A DNA stretch of 64,000 nucleotides from Pseudomonas sp. CC6-YY-74. Lineage in GTDB: Bacteria; Pseudomonadota; Gammaproteobacteria; Pseudomonadales; Pseudomonadaceae. This document shows, one piece after another, positions 1 through 8,904 of the stretch. The notes below the pieces were generated by a model. The model saw only the letters and a program-made list of their open reading frames with translations. It was not told the DNA's origin and made no database searches. The stretch's first letter is position 1; each line of letters opens with the position of its first letter. Where the stretch lies: NCBI RefSeq assembly GCF_002025205.1, contig NZ_CP019947.1, forward strand, positions 4,855,501 through 4,919,500, given 5' to 3'. The position numbers and the translations under genes are program-made.

Positions 1-19
1 CGAGCCGGGCAACGCCTGA
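1..19 (+). CDS. hfq: RNA chaperone Hfq, C-terminal tail (partial)
   Basis: The first bases read as the last five codons of a gene, Glu-Pro-Gly-Asn-Ala, followed by a TGA stop at 17-19. Pseudomonas Hfq ends in this way, and hfq lies directly upstream of hflX in pseudomonads and enterics. The rest of the gene is outside the window. The stop codon lies 14 bases before the hflX start, so the two are probably co-transcribed. Confidence 0.75.
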
Positions 20-33
20 TTTAGGAGGTCGTA

Positions 34-1335
34 TTGTTCTTCGAGCGCCATGAAGGGGGTGAGCGGGCTGTTCTGGTTCATCTGGACGGTCAAGACTCCG
101 CGGCGCGCGAAGATCCGCAAGAGTTTCAGGAGTTGGCCATTTCGGCTGGCGCTGACACGGTTGCCTTTCTTAGCGTGCCGAGTAACCGGCTGACGGCGAA
201 ATACCTGATTGGCAGTGGCAAGGTCGAGGAGTTACGCGACCAGGTCAAGACCCTCGAGGCGGATCTGGTGATCTTCAATCACGTGCTCACGCCCAGTCAG
301 GAGCGCAACCTCGAGCGGGTTTTCGGGTGCCGGGTGCTGGATCGAACCGGCCTGATTCTCGATATTTTCGCCCAGCGCGCCCGTACTCACGAAGGCAAGC
401 TGCAGGTCGAACTGGCCCAGTTGGATCATCTGAGCACGCGCCTGGTTCGCGGCTGGACTCACCTGGAGCGGCAGAAGGGGGGGATCGGCCTGCGTGGTCC
501 GGGTGAGACTCAGCTGGAAACCGACCGCCGTTTGCTGCGGGTGCGCATTCGTCAGATCAAACAGAAACTGGAGAAAGTGCGCAGTCAGCGCAAGCAGGCG
601 CGGCGCGGACGCCAGCGCGCGGACATCCCGTCAGTGTCTCTGGTCGGCTACACCAATGCCGGCAAGTCGACCCTGTTCAATGCCTTGACCGAGTCTGATG
701 TGTACGCTGCCGATCAGTTGTTCGCCACCCTGGATCCGACCTTGCGTCGACTGGAGTTGGATGACCTGGGACCGGTAGTGTTGGCCGATACGGTGGGTTT
801 TATTCGGCACCTGCCGCACAAGCTGGTCGAGGCGTTTCGGGCGACGCTCGAAGAGTCGAGTAATTCCGACTTGCTGCTGCATGTGATCGATGCGCATGAG
901 CCTGAGCGCGATCAGCAGATCGAGCAGGTCATGGCGGTGCTGGGCGAGATCGGCGCACACGAGTTGCCGATGCTCGAGGTATACAACAAGCTGGATCTGC
1001 TCGACGGGGTTGAACCGCAAATTCAGCGAGACGCGAACGGCAAGCCGCAGCGGGTCTGGTTGTCTGCTCGTGACGGACGTGGCCTGCCCTTGTTGAAGCA
1101 GGCCATTGCCGAGTTGCTGGGCGATGATCTGTTTATCGCTACCTTGCAGTTGCCGCAGTGCCTGGCGCGGCTGCGGGCACAGTTTTTTGCCTTGGGTGCG
1201 GTGCAGAGCGAGGAACATGCCGAGGATGGCAGTAGTTTGTTGGCCGTACGCCTGCCGCGGATTGAGTTGAATCGACTGGTTACCCGTGCAGGTTTGAAGC
1301 CGTTGGAGTTTATCGAGCAACACACTTTGCAATAA
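34..1335 (+). CDS. hflX: GTPase HflX, ribosome-associated
   Basis: This is a 433-residue Obg-like GTPase that binds the 50S subunit; in other bacteria HflX rescues or splits stalled and heat-damaged ribosomes. An N-terminal glycine-rich HflX domain (residues about 1-190) is followed by a basic linker and the G domain. The P-loop GYTNAGKS is at residues 205-212, with DTVGF and NKLD motifs downstream. The start is TTG, chosen because AGGAGG at 23-28 is well placed before it and no in-frame ATG lies nearby. It sits directly after hfq and before hflK, the usual order. Confidence 0.97.
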   Translation: MFFERHEGGERAVLVHLDGQDSAAREDPQEFQELAISAGADTVAFLSVPSNRLTAKYLIGSGKVEELRDQVKTLEADLVIFNHVLTPSQERNLERVFGCRVLDRTGLILDIFAQRARTHEGKLQVELAQLDHLSTRLVRGWTHLERQKGGIGLRGPGETQLETDRRLLRVRIRQIKQKLEKVRSQRKQARRGRQRADIPSVSLVGYTNAGKSTLFNALTESDVYAADQLFATLDPTLRRLELDDLGPVVLADTVGFIRHLPHKLVEAFRATLEESSNSDLLLHVIDAHEPERDQQIEQVMAVLGEIGAHELPMLEVYNKLDLLDGVEPQIQRDANGKPQRVWLSARDGRGLPLLKQAIAELLGDDLFIATLQLPQCLARLRAQFFALGAVQSEEHAEDGSSLLAVRLPRIELNRLVTRAGLKPLEFIEQHTLQ

Positions 1336-1432
1336 AGCCTGCGTCAGTGGCTTTGCCGTTGATGGCTGGCATTCGGTAGCATTGGTCGGCGCGCCGTGGG
1401 CGCGTCTTTGCTTTACTTAGATGGAGAGCGCT

Positions 1433-2587
1433 ATGGCTTGGAATGAGCCGGGTGGCAACTCGAACAATCAGGATCCTTGGGGCGGCCGCAAAGGCGGTGA
1501 TCGCAAGGGGCCGCCGGATCTCGACGAAGCCTTCCGCAAGCTGCAGGAAAGCCTCAATGGGCTGTTCGGTGGCGGTAAGAAACGTGGCAGTGACGACGGT
1601 GCTGGTAAAGGCGGTGGTTTCGGTCTGCTATTCATTGGCTTGGGCTTGCTCGCGGCCGTTTGGCTGTACAGCGCGATCTACGTGGTCGATGAGCAGGAGC
1701 AGGCCGTGGTGCTGCGTTTCGGCGAGTACTACGAAACCGTAGGGCCGGGCCTGAACATCTACTTCCCGCCGATCGATCGCAAATTCCAGGAGAACGTCAC
1801 CCGCGAGCGTGCTTACAGCAAGCAGGGGCAGATGCTCACCGAGGACGAGAACATCATCGAAGTCCCGCTGACCGTGCAGTACAAGATCAGCAATCTGAAG
1901 GATTTCGTGCTCAACGTCGATCAGCCGGAAATCAGCTTGCAGCACGCCACCGATAGCGCCGTGCGCCATGTGGTCGGTTCGACCGAGATGGATCAGGTGC
2001 TGACCGAAGGCCGTGAGCTGATGGCCAGTGAGGTCAAGGATCGCTTGCAGCGCTTCCTCGATACCTATCGCACCGGCATTAATGTGACCCAGGTCAACTT
2101 GCAGAGTGCGGCGGCGCCGCGTGAAGTGCAGGAAGCCTTCGACGATGTGATTCGCGCCCGTGAAGATGAGCAGCGTGAGAAAAACCAGGCGGAAACCTAT
2201 GCCAATGGCGTGGTGCCGGAGGCTCGCGGTCAGTCCCAACGTCTGATCGAAGACGCCAGCGGCTACCGCGAAGAAGTGGTTTCCCGTGCAACGGGTGAGG
2301 CGGATCGCTTTACCGCCCTGGTTGCCGAGTACCGCAAGGCACCGGAAATCACGCGTGAGCGTTTGTACCTGGACACCATGCAGGAGTTGATGAGCAACAC
2401 CAGCAAGGTGTTGGTGACTGGCGACAAGGGCCAGAACAACCTGCTGTATCTGCCGCTGGACAAGATGATCGATGGCCGTAGTTCGTCTGCGCCCAACTCG
2501 AGCTCGAGTGCTGGCGCCAGTGATGCAAGTTCGCGAGTGAAAATAGACCCGCGTCAGGTTGAGCTGCGCACAAGGGAGAGCCGTTGA
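1433..2587 (+). CDS. hflK: FtsH protease modulator HflK
   Basis: HflK is a single-pass inner-membrane protein of the SPFH/band 7 family. With HflC it forms a large cage around the AAA protease FtsH and tunes its access to membrane substrates. The protein has a Gly/Asn-rich cytoplasmic N-terminus, one transmembrane helix at about residues 63-84, a band 7 domain (about 85-270), and a Ser-rich C-terminal tail. The ATG at 1433 (MAWNEPGG...) is preferred over the in-frame ATG at 1421 because GGAG at 1424 serves as its ribosome site and the family starts here. Its stop overlaps the hflC start by one base. Confidence 0.97.
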   Translation: MAWNEPGGNSNNQDPWGGRKGGDRKGPPDLDEAFRKLQESLNGLFGGGKKRGSDDGAGKGGGFGLLFIGLGLLAAVWLYSAIYVVDEQEQAVVLRFGEYYETVGPGLNIYFPPIDRKFQENVTRERAYSKQGQMLTEDENIIEVPLTVQYKISNLKDFVLNVDQPEISLQHATDSAVRHVVGSTEMDQVLTEGRELMASEVKDRLQRFLDTYRTGINVTQVNLQSAAAPREVQEAFDDVIRAREDEQREKNQAETYANGVVPEARGQSQRLIEDASGYREEVVSRATGEADRFTALVAEYRKAPEITRERLYLDTMQELMSNTSKVLVTGDKGQNNLLYLPLDKMIDGRSSSAPNSSSSAGASDASSRVKIDPRQVELRTRESR

Positions 2588-3456
2588 TGAGCAATAAATC
2601 GCTGATCGCCCTGATTGTTGGCGTAGTGCTGGCGTTGGTGGCCTGGAACAGCTTCTATATCGTGGCGCAAACCGAGCGGGCCGTGTTATTGCAATTCGGC
2701 CGTATCGTTCAGCCGGATGTGCAGCCGGGTCTGCACGTGAAGGTTCCTTACGTCAATCAGGTGCGCAAGTTCGATGCCCGCCTGCTGACCCTGGATTCCT
2801 CCAGTTCGCGTTTCCTTACTCTGGAAAAGAAAGCGCTGATGGTCGATGCCTTCGCCAAGTGGCGAGTGCTCGATGCCGAGCGTTACTACACCGCGACTTC
2901 CGGTATCAAGCAGATTGCCGACGAGCGTCTAGCACGTCGTCTGGAAGCTTCGCTGCGTGACCAGTTCGGCAAGCGCACCCTGCACGAGTCGGTGTCCGGC
3001 GAGCGTGATGCGCTTATGGCGGACGTTACGGCTTCGCTCAATCGCGCTGCACAGAGCGAGTTGGGTATTGAAGTGGTGGATGTGCGGGTCAAGGGTATTG
3101 ATCTGCCGAAAGAGGTTAATCGTAGCGTATTCGACCGCATGAGCTCCGAGCGTGAGCGTGAGGCTCGCGAGCATCGTGCCAAGGGTAAGGAGTTGGCCGA
3201 AGGTATTCGTGCCGATGCCGATCGTCAGCGGCGTGTGCTGCTGGCCGACGCGTACCGCCAGGCTGAAGAACTGCGCGGTAATGGTGATGCCCAGGCGGCG
3301 GCGATCTACGCCAAGGCTTATGGTCAGGATCAGGAGTTCTACTCCTTCTATCGCAGCCTGAAGGCTTATCGCGAGAGCTTCGCGGACAAGCGTGATGTGT
3401 TGGTGCTTGATCCGAGCAGTGATTTCTTCCGCTACCTGGAAAAATCCAAGCCTTGA
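2587..3456 (+). CDS. hflC: FtsH protease modulator HflC
   Basis: HflC is the partner of HflK in the periplasmic-facing SPFH complex around FtsH. It is 289 residues, with an N-terminal transmembrane helix at about residues 5-23, then the band 7 domain and a charged helical segment. The start is the ATG of TGATG, where the hflK stop and hflC start share one base, which indicates translational coupling. GGGAG just upstream acts as ribosome site. The C-terminus (DFFRYLEKSK region) is typical of the family. Confidence 0.97.
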   Translation: MSNKSLIALIVGVVLALVAWNSFYIVAQTERAVLLQFGRIVQPDVQPGLHVKVPYVNQVRKFDARLLTLDSSSSRFLTLEKKALMVDAFAKWRVLDAERYYTATSGIKQIADERLARRLEASLRDQFGKRTLHESVSGERDALMADVTASLNRAAQSELGIEVVDVRVKGIDLPKEVNRSVFDRMSSEREREAREHRAKGKELAEGIRADADRQRRVLLADAYRQAEELRGNGDAQAAAIYAKAYGQDQEFYSFYRSLKAYRESFADKRDVLVLDPSSDFFRYLEKSKP

Positions 3457-3523
3457 CCTTTACCCCGGCGGGCGCGAGACGTCCGTCGGGGTGACCGTTG
3501 AAGAAAACGTGGTATCATGCGGC

Positions 3524-3547
3524 AGCCGGGAAAATCCCGGCTTTTTT
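3524..3547 (+). terminator. Rho-independent terminator after hflC
   Basis: AGCCGGGA (3524-3531) pairs with TCCCGGCT (3535-3542) across a three-base loop, and T residues run to 3547. It lies 67 bases after the hflC stop and just before yjeT, so it may attenuate transcription into yjeT-hisZ-purA. A second, weaker hairpin with G-U pairs lies at about 3464-3494. Confidence 0.8.
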
Positions 3548-3562
3548 GCGTCTGTGGGTATC

Positions 3563-3747
3563 ATGTGGCAGGAGTTGGACGTTGCGTTTTGTCCACTGCT
3601 GGTGCTGGAAGGCACCCTGTCCTTCCTCTGTCCGCGCTTTGGCGTGGGGCAGCCGCACAGCTTGCAAGGCTGTCGGATCGACGACTGCGACTGATGGGGC
3701 TGGTCAGCATGTTGCTGGGTACAGCTCTCCTTTTTCTGCTTCACTGA
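3563..3747 (+). pseudogene. yjeT: DUF2065 (YjeT-like) small membrane protein, one-base frameshift
   Basis: A small two-helix membrane protein of unknown function is encoded between hflC and hisZ/purA in many gammaproteobacteria. Here the first 25 codons (MWQELDVAF..., hydrophobic) read from ATG 3563, and the second half (LSDRRLRLMG, MLLGTALLFLL, stop TGA 3745) continues in another frame. The switch falls at the T run 3638-3640; one extra T would give ...CPRFWRG... and an intact protein of about 61 residues. Both halves are well preserved, so a recent mutation or a sequencing error is more likely than old decay. Confidence 0.8.
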
Positions 3748-3784
3748 AGGCTTGTGCCGCCCGGTTCAAGAGGGGAATGGCGAT

Positions 3785-4972
3785 ATGGCAACGGTAGACC
3801 GCTGGCTCCTGCCAGATGGCATCGAAGAAGTACTGCCGCCGGAAGCGGCGCGCATTGAAGTCGCGCGCCGTCAGGTGCTGGACCTATTCCAGCGCTGGGG
3901 CTATGAATTCGTGGTGACGCCGCATATCGAATACCTGGAGTCGCTGCTTACCGGCGCAGGCCAGGATCTGGATCTGCGCACCTTCAAGGTGACCGACCCG
4001 TTGTCGGGTCGGCAGATGGGTTTTCGTGCCGATATCACGCCGCAAGTGGCGCGTATCGACGCGCATACTCTGCGCCGCGAAGGGCCGAGCCGGCTGTGCT
4101 ATGCCGGTAGTGTGGTGCATGCTCAGCCGCGCGCGCTGACCACCTCGCGCAGCCCGATCCAGTTGGGTGCCGAGTTGTATGGCGATGCCAGTCCAGCCAG
4201 TGACGTGGAGGTTATCAGCCTGCTGGTGGATACCCTGGAGTTGGCACAGGTGCCCGACATTCACATGGATCTCGGTCATGTAGGTATCTACCGTGGCCTG
4301 GCACGTGCCGCCGGCTTGACTGGCGAGGTCGAGCAGCAACTATTCGATGCGCTGCAACGCAAGGCCCTGGATGAGATTGTGCTGCTGACCGAGGCCTTGC
4401 CGGCGGCGTTGTGCAAGATGTTGCGCGCCCTGGCCGAGCTCTGTGGCGGTCGTGAAGTGTTGGACCTGGCGCAGGCTTGTCTGGTCGAGGCGCCGGACGA
4501 TGTGCATGCTGCGCTGGATGACTTGCTGGCGATTGCCGATACACTGAGTCTGCGTTATCCGGAGTTACCGCTGTACTTCGATCTGAGTGAATTGCGCGGC
4601 TATCGCTATCACACCGGCGTGGTATTTGCGGCCTTCGTGCCGGGTGTCGGTCAGTCGATAGCCCAGGGCGGTCGCTATGACGATATCGGCGCGGATTTCG
4701 GTCGGGCGCGTCCGGCGACGGGCTTCTCCACCGACCTGAAAACCCTGGTCAGTCTTGGTCAGATGCCGCTCGGCGAACTGCCTGCGGGAATCTGGGCGCC
4801 GGATCATCATGATGTGTACCTGTGGCAGGCGGTGCAGCGACTGCGTGGTGAAGGCGAGCGTGTGGTGCAGGCTCTGCCTGGGCAGGCTTTGGCCGATGCT
4901 CGCGAGGTGGGCTGTGATCGTCAATTATTGCTGTGTGATGGTCGTTGGCAGGTCGCGCCGTTGGCTGGCTAG
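3785..4972 (+). CDS. hisZ: ATP phosphoribosyltransferase regulatory subunit HisZ
   Basis: HisZ is a histidyl-tRNA synthetase paralogue without aminoacylation activity. It joins the short-form HisG and confers histidine feedback on the first step of histidine synthesis. The 395-residue protein has the class II synthetase fold with a motif-2-like segment (GFRADITPQVAR, about residue 77) and AQGGRYDDI near residue 296, and it ends without the anticodon-binding domain. ATG 3785 is chosen because AGGGGA at 3771 precedes it and the family begins MATVDRWLLPDG. It leads into purA with about 109 bases between. Confidence 0.96.
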   Translation: MATVDRWLLPDGIEEVLPPEAARIEVARRQVLDLFQRWGYEFVVTPHIEYLESLLTGAGQDLDLRTFKVTDPLSGRQMGFRADITPQVARIDAHTLRREGPSRLCYAGSVVHAQPRALTTSRSPIQLGAELYGDASPASDVEVISLLVDTLELAQVPDIHMDLGHVGIYRGLARAAGLTGEVEQQLFDALQRKALDEIVLLTEALPAALCKMLRALAELCGGREVLDLAQACLVEAPDDVHAALDDLLAIADTLSLRYPELPLYFDLSELRGYRYHTGVVFAAFVPGVGQSIAQGGRYDDIGADFGRARPATGFSTDLKTLVSLGQMPLGELPAGIWAPDHHDVYLWQAVQRLRGEGERVVQALPGQALADAREVGCDRQLLLCDGRWQVAPLAG

Positions 4973-5003
4973 GCCGACCGGCACTCTGGCTCTATCCCCA
5001 GCG

Positions 5004-5030
5004 GGCCGTCCAAATTGGCCGTCCTAAATT
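5004..5030 (+). repeat. Short tandem direct repeat upstream of purA
   Basis: GGCCGTCCAAATT (5004-5016) is followed at once by GGCCGTCCTAAATT (5017-5030), a 13/14-base tandem duplication 52 bases before the purA start. It would lie in the purA leader or promoter region. No function can be assigned from sequence. Confidence 0.6.
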
Positions 5031-5081
5031 GTTTCCGTCGGCCGTGGTCGACATCAAGCTTGCGCGAAGAGGACAAGTGTT

Positions 5082-6377
5082 ATGGGTAAGAATGTCGTAG
5101 TCCTGGGCACCCAGTGGGGCGATGAGGGCAAGGGTAAGATCGTCGACCTGCTCACCGAACAGGCTGCAGCCGTCGTGCGTTATCAGGGCGGCCACAATGC
5201 CGGTCATACTCTGGTGATCGACGGCGAAACAACCGTCCTGCATCTGATCCCGTCGGGCATTCTGCGCGAGAACGTCCAGTGCCTGATCGGCAATGGCGTA
5301 GTGGTTGCTCCTGACGCACTGATGCGGGAAATCATCAAGCTGGAAGGGAAGGGCGTGCCGGTGCGCGAGCGCCTGCGTATCAGCCCGTCTTGCCCGCTGA
5401 TCCTGCCCTATCACGTGGCCCTGGATCAGGCGCGCGAGAAAGCCCGTGGCGATCTCAAGATTGGTACCACCGGTCGCGGCATTGGCCCGGCTTACGAAGA
5501 CAAGGTGGCGCGTCGCGGACTGCGTATCGGCGATTTGTTCCATCGCGAACGTTTCGCTGCCAAGCTGGGTGAGTTGCTCGATTACCACAACTTCGTGCTG
5601 CAGAACTATTACAAAGAGCCGGCCATCGATTTCCAGAAAACCCTGGATGAGTGCATGGAATACGCCGAGCTGCTCAAGCCGATGATGGCCGATGTGACGG
5701 CGGTGCTGCACGAGATGCGCCGCGAGTCCAAGGACATCATGTTCGAGGGCGCCCAGGGTTCGCTGCTGGACATCGATCACGGTACCTACCCCTACGTGAC
5801 CAGTTCCAATACCACCGCTGGCGGCATTGCAACTGGCTCGGGTTTCGGCCCGATGTACCTGGATTACATCCTCGGTATCACCAAGGCCTACACCACGCGC
5901 GTCGGCTCCGGGCCATTCCCCACCGAATTGTTCGATGAAACCGGGGCTTTTCTCGCCAAGCGTGGTCATGAATTCGGTTCCACCACCGGTCGTGCCCGTC
6001 GTTGCGGCTGGTTCGATGCGGTGATCCTGCGGCGCGCCATCGAAATCAATAGCATTTCCGGTCTGTGTCTGACCAAGCTCGATGTGCTCGATGGTCTCGA
6101 AACCATTCGTATCTGCGTTGGCTACAAGGATCAGTACGGCGAAGTGCTGGTCGACGCGCCGACCGATGCCGACAGCTATCTGGGCCTGCAACCGGTGTAT
6201 GAGGATCTGCCGGGCTGGAGCGAGTCGACCCTGGGCGCCAAGACCCTGGACGAATTGCCGGCCAGCGCGCGGGCCTACATCAAGCGCGTGGAAGAGCTGG
6301 TCGGTGCGCCTATCGACATCATCTCCACGGGCCCGGACCGCAACGAGACCATCGTGCTGCGTCACCCGTTCGCCTGA
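5082..6377 (+). CDS. purA: Adenylosuccinate synthetase
   Basis: PurA catalyses the GTP-dependent condensation of IMP and aspartate to adenylosuccinate, the first committed step to AMP. The 431-residue protein is of normal family length. The phosphate loop GDEGKGK is at residues 13-19, with the catalytic Asp14 and His42 (GGHNAGHT) in place. GSTTGRARRCGW lies in the C-terminal half. The start ATG follows a GAAGAGGA purine stretch. A terminator follows at 6397, closing the hfq-to-purA series. Confidence 0.98.
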   Translation: MGKNVVVLGTQWGDEGKGKIVDLLTEQAAAVVRYQGGHNAGHTLVIDGETTVLHLIPSGILRENVQCLIGNGVVVAPDALMREIIKLEGKGVPVRERLRISPSCPLILPYHVALDQAREKARGDLKIGTTGRGIGPAYEDKVARRGLRIGDLFHRERFAAKLGELLDYHNFVLQNYYKEPAIDFQKTLDECMEYAELLKPMMADVTAVLHEMRRESKDIMFEGAQGSLLDIDHGTYPYVTSSNTTAGGIATGSGFGPMYLDYILGITKAYTTRVGSGPFPTELFDETGAFLAKRGHEFGSTTGRARRCGWFDAVILRRAIEINSISGLCLTKLDVLDGLETIRICVGYKDQYGEVLVDAPTDADSYLGLQPVYEDLPGWSESTLGAKTLDELPASARAYIKRVEELVGAPIDIISTGPDRNETIVLRHPFA

Positions 6378-6396
6378 TTGTCATGAGCGGTACAGC

Positions 6397-6427
6397 AAAG
6401 GGTCGCCATGGGCGGCCCTTTGTCGTT
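6397..6427 (+). terminator. Terminator after purA
   Basis: AAAGGGTCGCC (6397-6407) pairs with GGCGGCCCTTT (6411-6421) around the loop ATG, with one G-U pair, and is followed by GTCGTTTT. It lies 20 bases after the purA stop. Confidence 0.75.
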
Positions 6428-6505
6428 TTGTGGCAAGGGCTTCAGCTTTGTATTTTGCGGCCGATCACTGCTTATAAGCTGGCCTGATTTGAAAGGAGTG
6501 GAACC

Positions 6506-8440
6506 TTGTCCGCCATGTTCGCATTGCTGCACAGCCGTTTGTTGCGCCCGGTATTTATTGCCCTGGGTGTGGCCATGTTGGTGCAGGTATTCCTGGCCGT
6601 ATGGCTGACTCGCACCACTGTGGATGACTTGGTTGCCGACCTGGCGACGCGCCTGGAGGGCGATAGCCAGCGCTTGGGTGGCGAGTTGGATGCCGCCGAG
6701 CGCGAGGTGGTGCAGAGCTTGGCGGCGCTGTCGGCAAATACCCGCGAGAGCCTTGGTGCGGCGTTGTCCGGGCGGCTTCAGGCCGAGCAGGAGCAGTTAC
6801 GCGGCGTGCTCGAGCAGAATCTCAAGCAGTCGGGTAGTGCGATGGCGCAGTTGCTGGCTGGTGTTGCGCCCAAGGCCATCTGGGATGGCGATGTGCCGGC
6901 GCTGACGGCGTTCACGCGCATCGCTCAGCGTGATCCTACGGTTTTGTTTGCCGTTTATTACGATGCGCAGGGGCAGCGCCTGACCCGCAATTTCAATCGC
7001 AGCGATGCCCGGGTGCGGGCCTTGGTCGCTGCGGGCCAGGGCGACACCAAGCTGGATAAGCTGGTCGAAGCGGCTTCGCGCGACCCGCAGGTATTCATGG
7101 TCGAGGAGCCCATCAGTCCCATGGGGGCGCAGATCGGCAAGGTCCAGTTGGGCCTGTCCAGGGCTGCGGTGGAGCAGGAATTACAATCGCTGGATCAGCG
7201 TTTCTCTGCGCTGGTAGGCAATGCGGGCGAGTTGGTGGATGCCAGTCTGGCCAGTGCCGCAGGCGAAAGCACTCGGGCGCTGCAGCGGCGCCTGACCGAG
7301 GCGCAGCAGGCGGCCGAGGGTATGGCGCAGGGTAGCCTGAGTTCGGTCAGGGCTGCTGCTGAGAGCTTGCGTTGGCGCATCGCTGTCGGGCTTTTGGTGG
7401 TCGGTTTGCTGGCGTTGCTGGCGGTGGCGCTGGTCCTGGGTTGGCGGGTGTTGAGCCGCCTGCAATTGCTGATCGCGGCCTTGCAGGATCTGGCAGAGGG
7501 TGAGGGTGACCTGACCCGGCGGGTCGAGTTGGACAGTCGTGACGAAGTGGGTGACATGGCGGCCGCAGTCAATCGGTTTGTCGCCAGGTTGCAACCCATC
7601 GTGCGCGAGGCCGGTGAGGTGGCGGTGCTCACCGGGCGGGAAATCGACGCTCTGGCGTTGCGCAGTGCTGCGGCTGAGGCTGCCGCCGGGCGCCAGCGCG
7701 ACGAGGTGGCAGGTAGCCTGCGGGCTTTGGCGCAAATGGCGGGTGAGGCGCAGGCGGAAAGCCAGGCGATGCAAGAGGCGTTGCGCCGGGTGGCGGCGAT
7801 TCGTCAGTCTACTCAGGATAATGCGGCGATTGCGGTGCGGGTCGGTGGGGCGATGGAGACCCTGGTGCTGCGGGTTGGGGAGGGGGCTGCAGTGATTGAG
7901 CGGCTGGCCAGGCAGAGTGAGCAGATCGAAGTGGTGCTGACGGTGATCCATGGTATCGCCGAGCAGACCAACCTGCTGGCCTTGAATGCCGCCATCGAGG
8001 CGGCGCGGGCTGGGGAAAGTGGTCGTGGTTTCGCTGTGGTCGCCGACGAAGTGCGTGCGCTGGCGAGCAAGACCCAGCAGTCGACCGGCGATATTCAGGC
8101 GCATATCGGTGCCTTGCAAAAAGGCGCGCGTGAGGCGGTTGGCGCGATCGGGCAGGCAGGTCAGCAGGCGGATCAGGGGCTGGCTGCGCTGCTGGAAAGT
8201 GCCAAGGTGCAGCAGTCGGTGCAGGCGGCGGTGGAGGAGGTGCATGGCGCCATCAATGCGGCGACTCAGGCGGCGGCGCATCAGGCGCAAGGTGCCGATG
8301 CGGTGCGTGGGCGGGTCGAGGTGATTCATGCCGAGGCCCAGCGTGCGGCCGAGGCGGTAACTGCCACGGCCGACAGTGGGCGAGTGCTGGATGGCTTGGC
8401 CAAGCAACTGAAAGCCAGTCTGGGGCAGTTCCGCGTTTAG
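6506..8440 (+). CDS. Methyl-accepting chemotaxis protein
   Basis: This is a membrane chemoreceptor of 644 residues. Transmembrane helix 1 is at about residues 12-34, then an Ala/Gln-rich helical periplasmic region to about 288 without a recognisable Cache or four-helix motif, helix 2 at about 290-313, a HAMP domain (about 314-365) and the cytoplasmic signalling domain. The conserved hairpin tip (EQTNLLALNAAIEAARAGE and following) is near residues 487-520. No C-terminal CheR-docking pentapeptide is present. The start is TTG 6506, seven bases after AAGGAG; an ATG at 6515 is the alternative. The ligand cannot be deduced. Confidence 0.93.
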   Translation: MSAMFALLHSRLLRPVFIALGVAMLVQVFLAVWLTRTTVDDLVADLATRLEGDSQRLGGELDAAEREVVQSLAALSANTRESLGAALSGRLQAEQEQLRGVLEQNLKQSGSAMAQLLAGVAPKAIWDGDVPALTAFTRIAQRDPTVLFAVYYDAQGQRLTRNFNRSDARVRALVAAGQGDTKLDKLVEAASRDPQVFMVEEPISPMGAQIGKVQLGLSRAAVEQELQSLDQRFSALVGNAGELVDASLASAAGESTRALQRRLTEAQQAAEGMAQGSLSSVRAAAESLRWRIAVGLLVVGLLALLAVALVLGWRVLSRLQLLIAALQDLAEGEGDLTRRVELDSRDEVGDMAAAVNRFVARLQPIVREAGEVAVLTGREIDALALRSAAAEAAAGRQRDEVAGSLRALAQMAGEAQAESQAMQEALRRVAAIRQSTQDNAAIAVRVGGAMETLVLRVGEGAAVIERLARQSEQIEVVLTVIHGIAEQTNLLALNAAIEAARAGESGRGFAVVADEVRALASKTQQSTGDIQAHIGALQKGAREAVGAIGQAGQQADQGLAALLESAKVQQSVQAAVEEVHGAINAATQAAAHQAQGADAVRGRVEVIHAEAQRAAEAVTATADSGRVLDGLAKQLKASLGQFRV

Positions 8441-8579
8441 GATTGGCTGAAAATGCGAGGTTGGCGCTGAGGAGCGACGCTCAGCACTATCGCCCTACCG
8501 GGCTTCGCGGTCCGGTCCGGCCTGCACAATGCGTGTTTTCGGGTAGGTTTCTGGTCCGTCGCACTAAATCGCAGGCAAG

Positions 8580-8608
8580 AAAAAACCGAGCGCTTGGCTC
8601 GGTTTTTT
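8580..8608 (-). terminator. Terminator of tRNA-Leu
   Basis: ACCGAGC (8585-8591) pairs with GCTCGGT (8597-8603), flanked by A and T runs on both sides. It can therefore work in either direction: for the tRNA on the minus strand (5 bases beyond its CCA end) and for the chemoreceptor gene on the plus strand. Confidence 0.8.
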
Positions 8609-8612
8609 GAAT

Positions 8613-8699
8613 TGGTGCCCAGGAGAAGACTCGAACTTCCACGACCGTAAGGTCACCAGCACCTGAAGCTGGCGTGTCTACCAATTTCACCACCTGGGC
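8613..8699 (-). tRNA. tRNA-Leu (anticodon CAG)
   Basis: Read on the minus strand, the 87-base sequence starts GCCCAGGTGG, carries the anticodon stem CCAGC/GCTGG around TTCAGGT (anticodon CAG), has a long variable arm (GTGACCTTACGGTCGT), a GTTCGAGTC T-loop, and ends TCCTGGGCACCA with encoded CCA. The acceptor stem pairs fully. The length and variable arm are those of a leucine tRNA. A tRNA-Leu at this place beside rnr is usual in Pseudomonas. Confidence 0.97.
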
Positions 8700-8762
8700 T
8701 TGATTGCAATGATCGCTCATTTGCTATCAACTACAACTACGTTTGCCGTCGTTGTGGCGCGC

Positions 8763-8790
8763 ATAATACGGTTCGACTTTTTACTTGTAA
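8763..8790 (-). promoter_or_regulatory. Sigma-70 promoter of tRNA-Leu
   Basis: On the minus strand TTACAA (8790-8785) and TATTAT (8768-8763) are separated by 16 bases and followed by a GC-rich stretch (GCGCGCC). This is the discriminator type of stable-RNA promoters. It lies about 64 bases upstream of the mature tRNA 5' end. Confidence 0.6.
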
Positions 8791-8904
8791 AGCCCTGTGA
8801 AGAAAAAAGTTTATTCTGTGTGCTGTGCTGACCCGGATAGTGGTTTCGCGCTTCAATAGGCACATGGAAAACCGAATTTATATAGAAAAGGTGAACTCTC
8901 TCTA

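Noticed and set aside
3752..3784. Longer HisZ start at 3752
   Set aside because: Adds residues outside the family and lacks a ribosome site; ATG 3785 has one.
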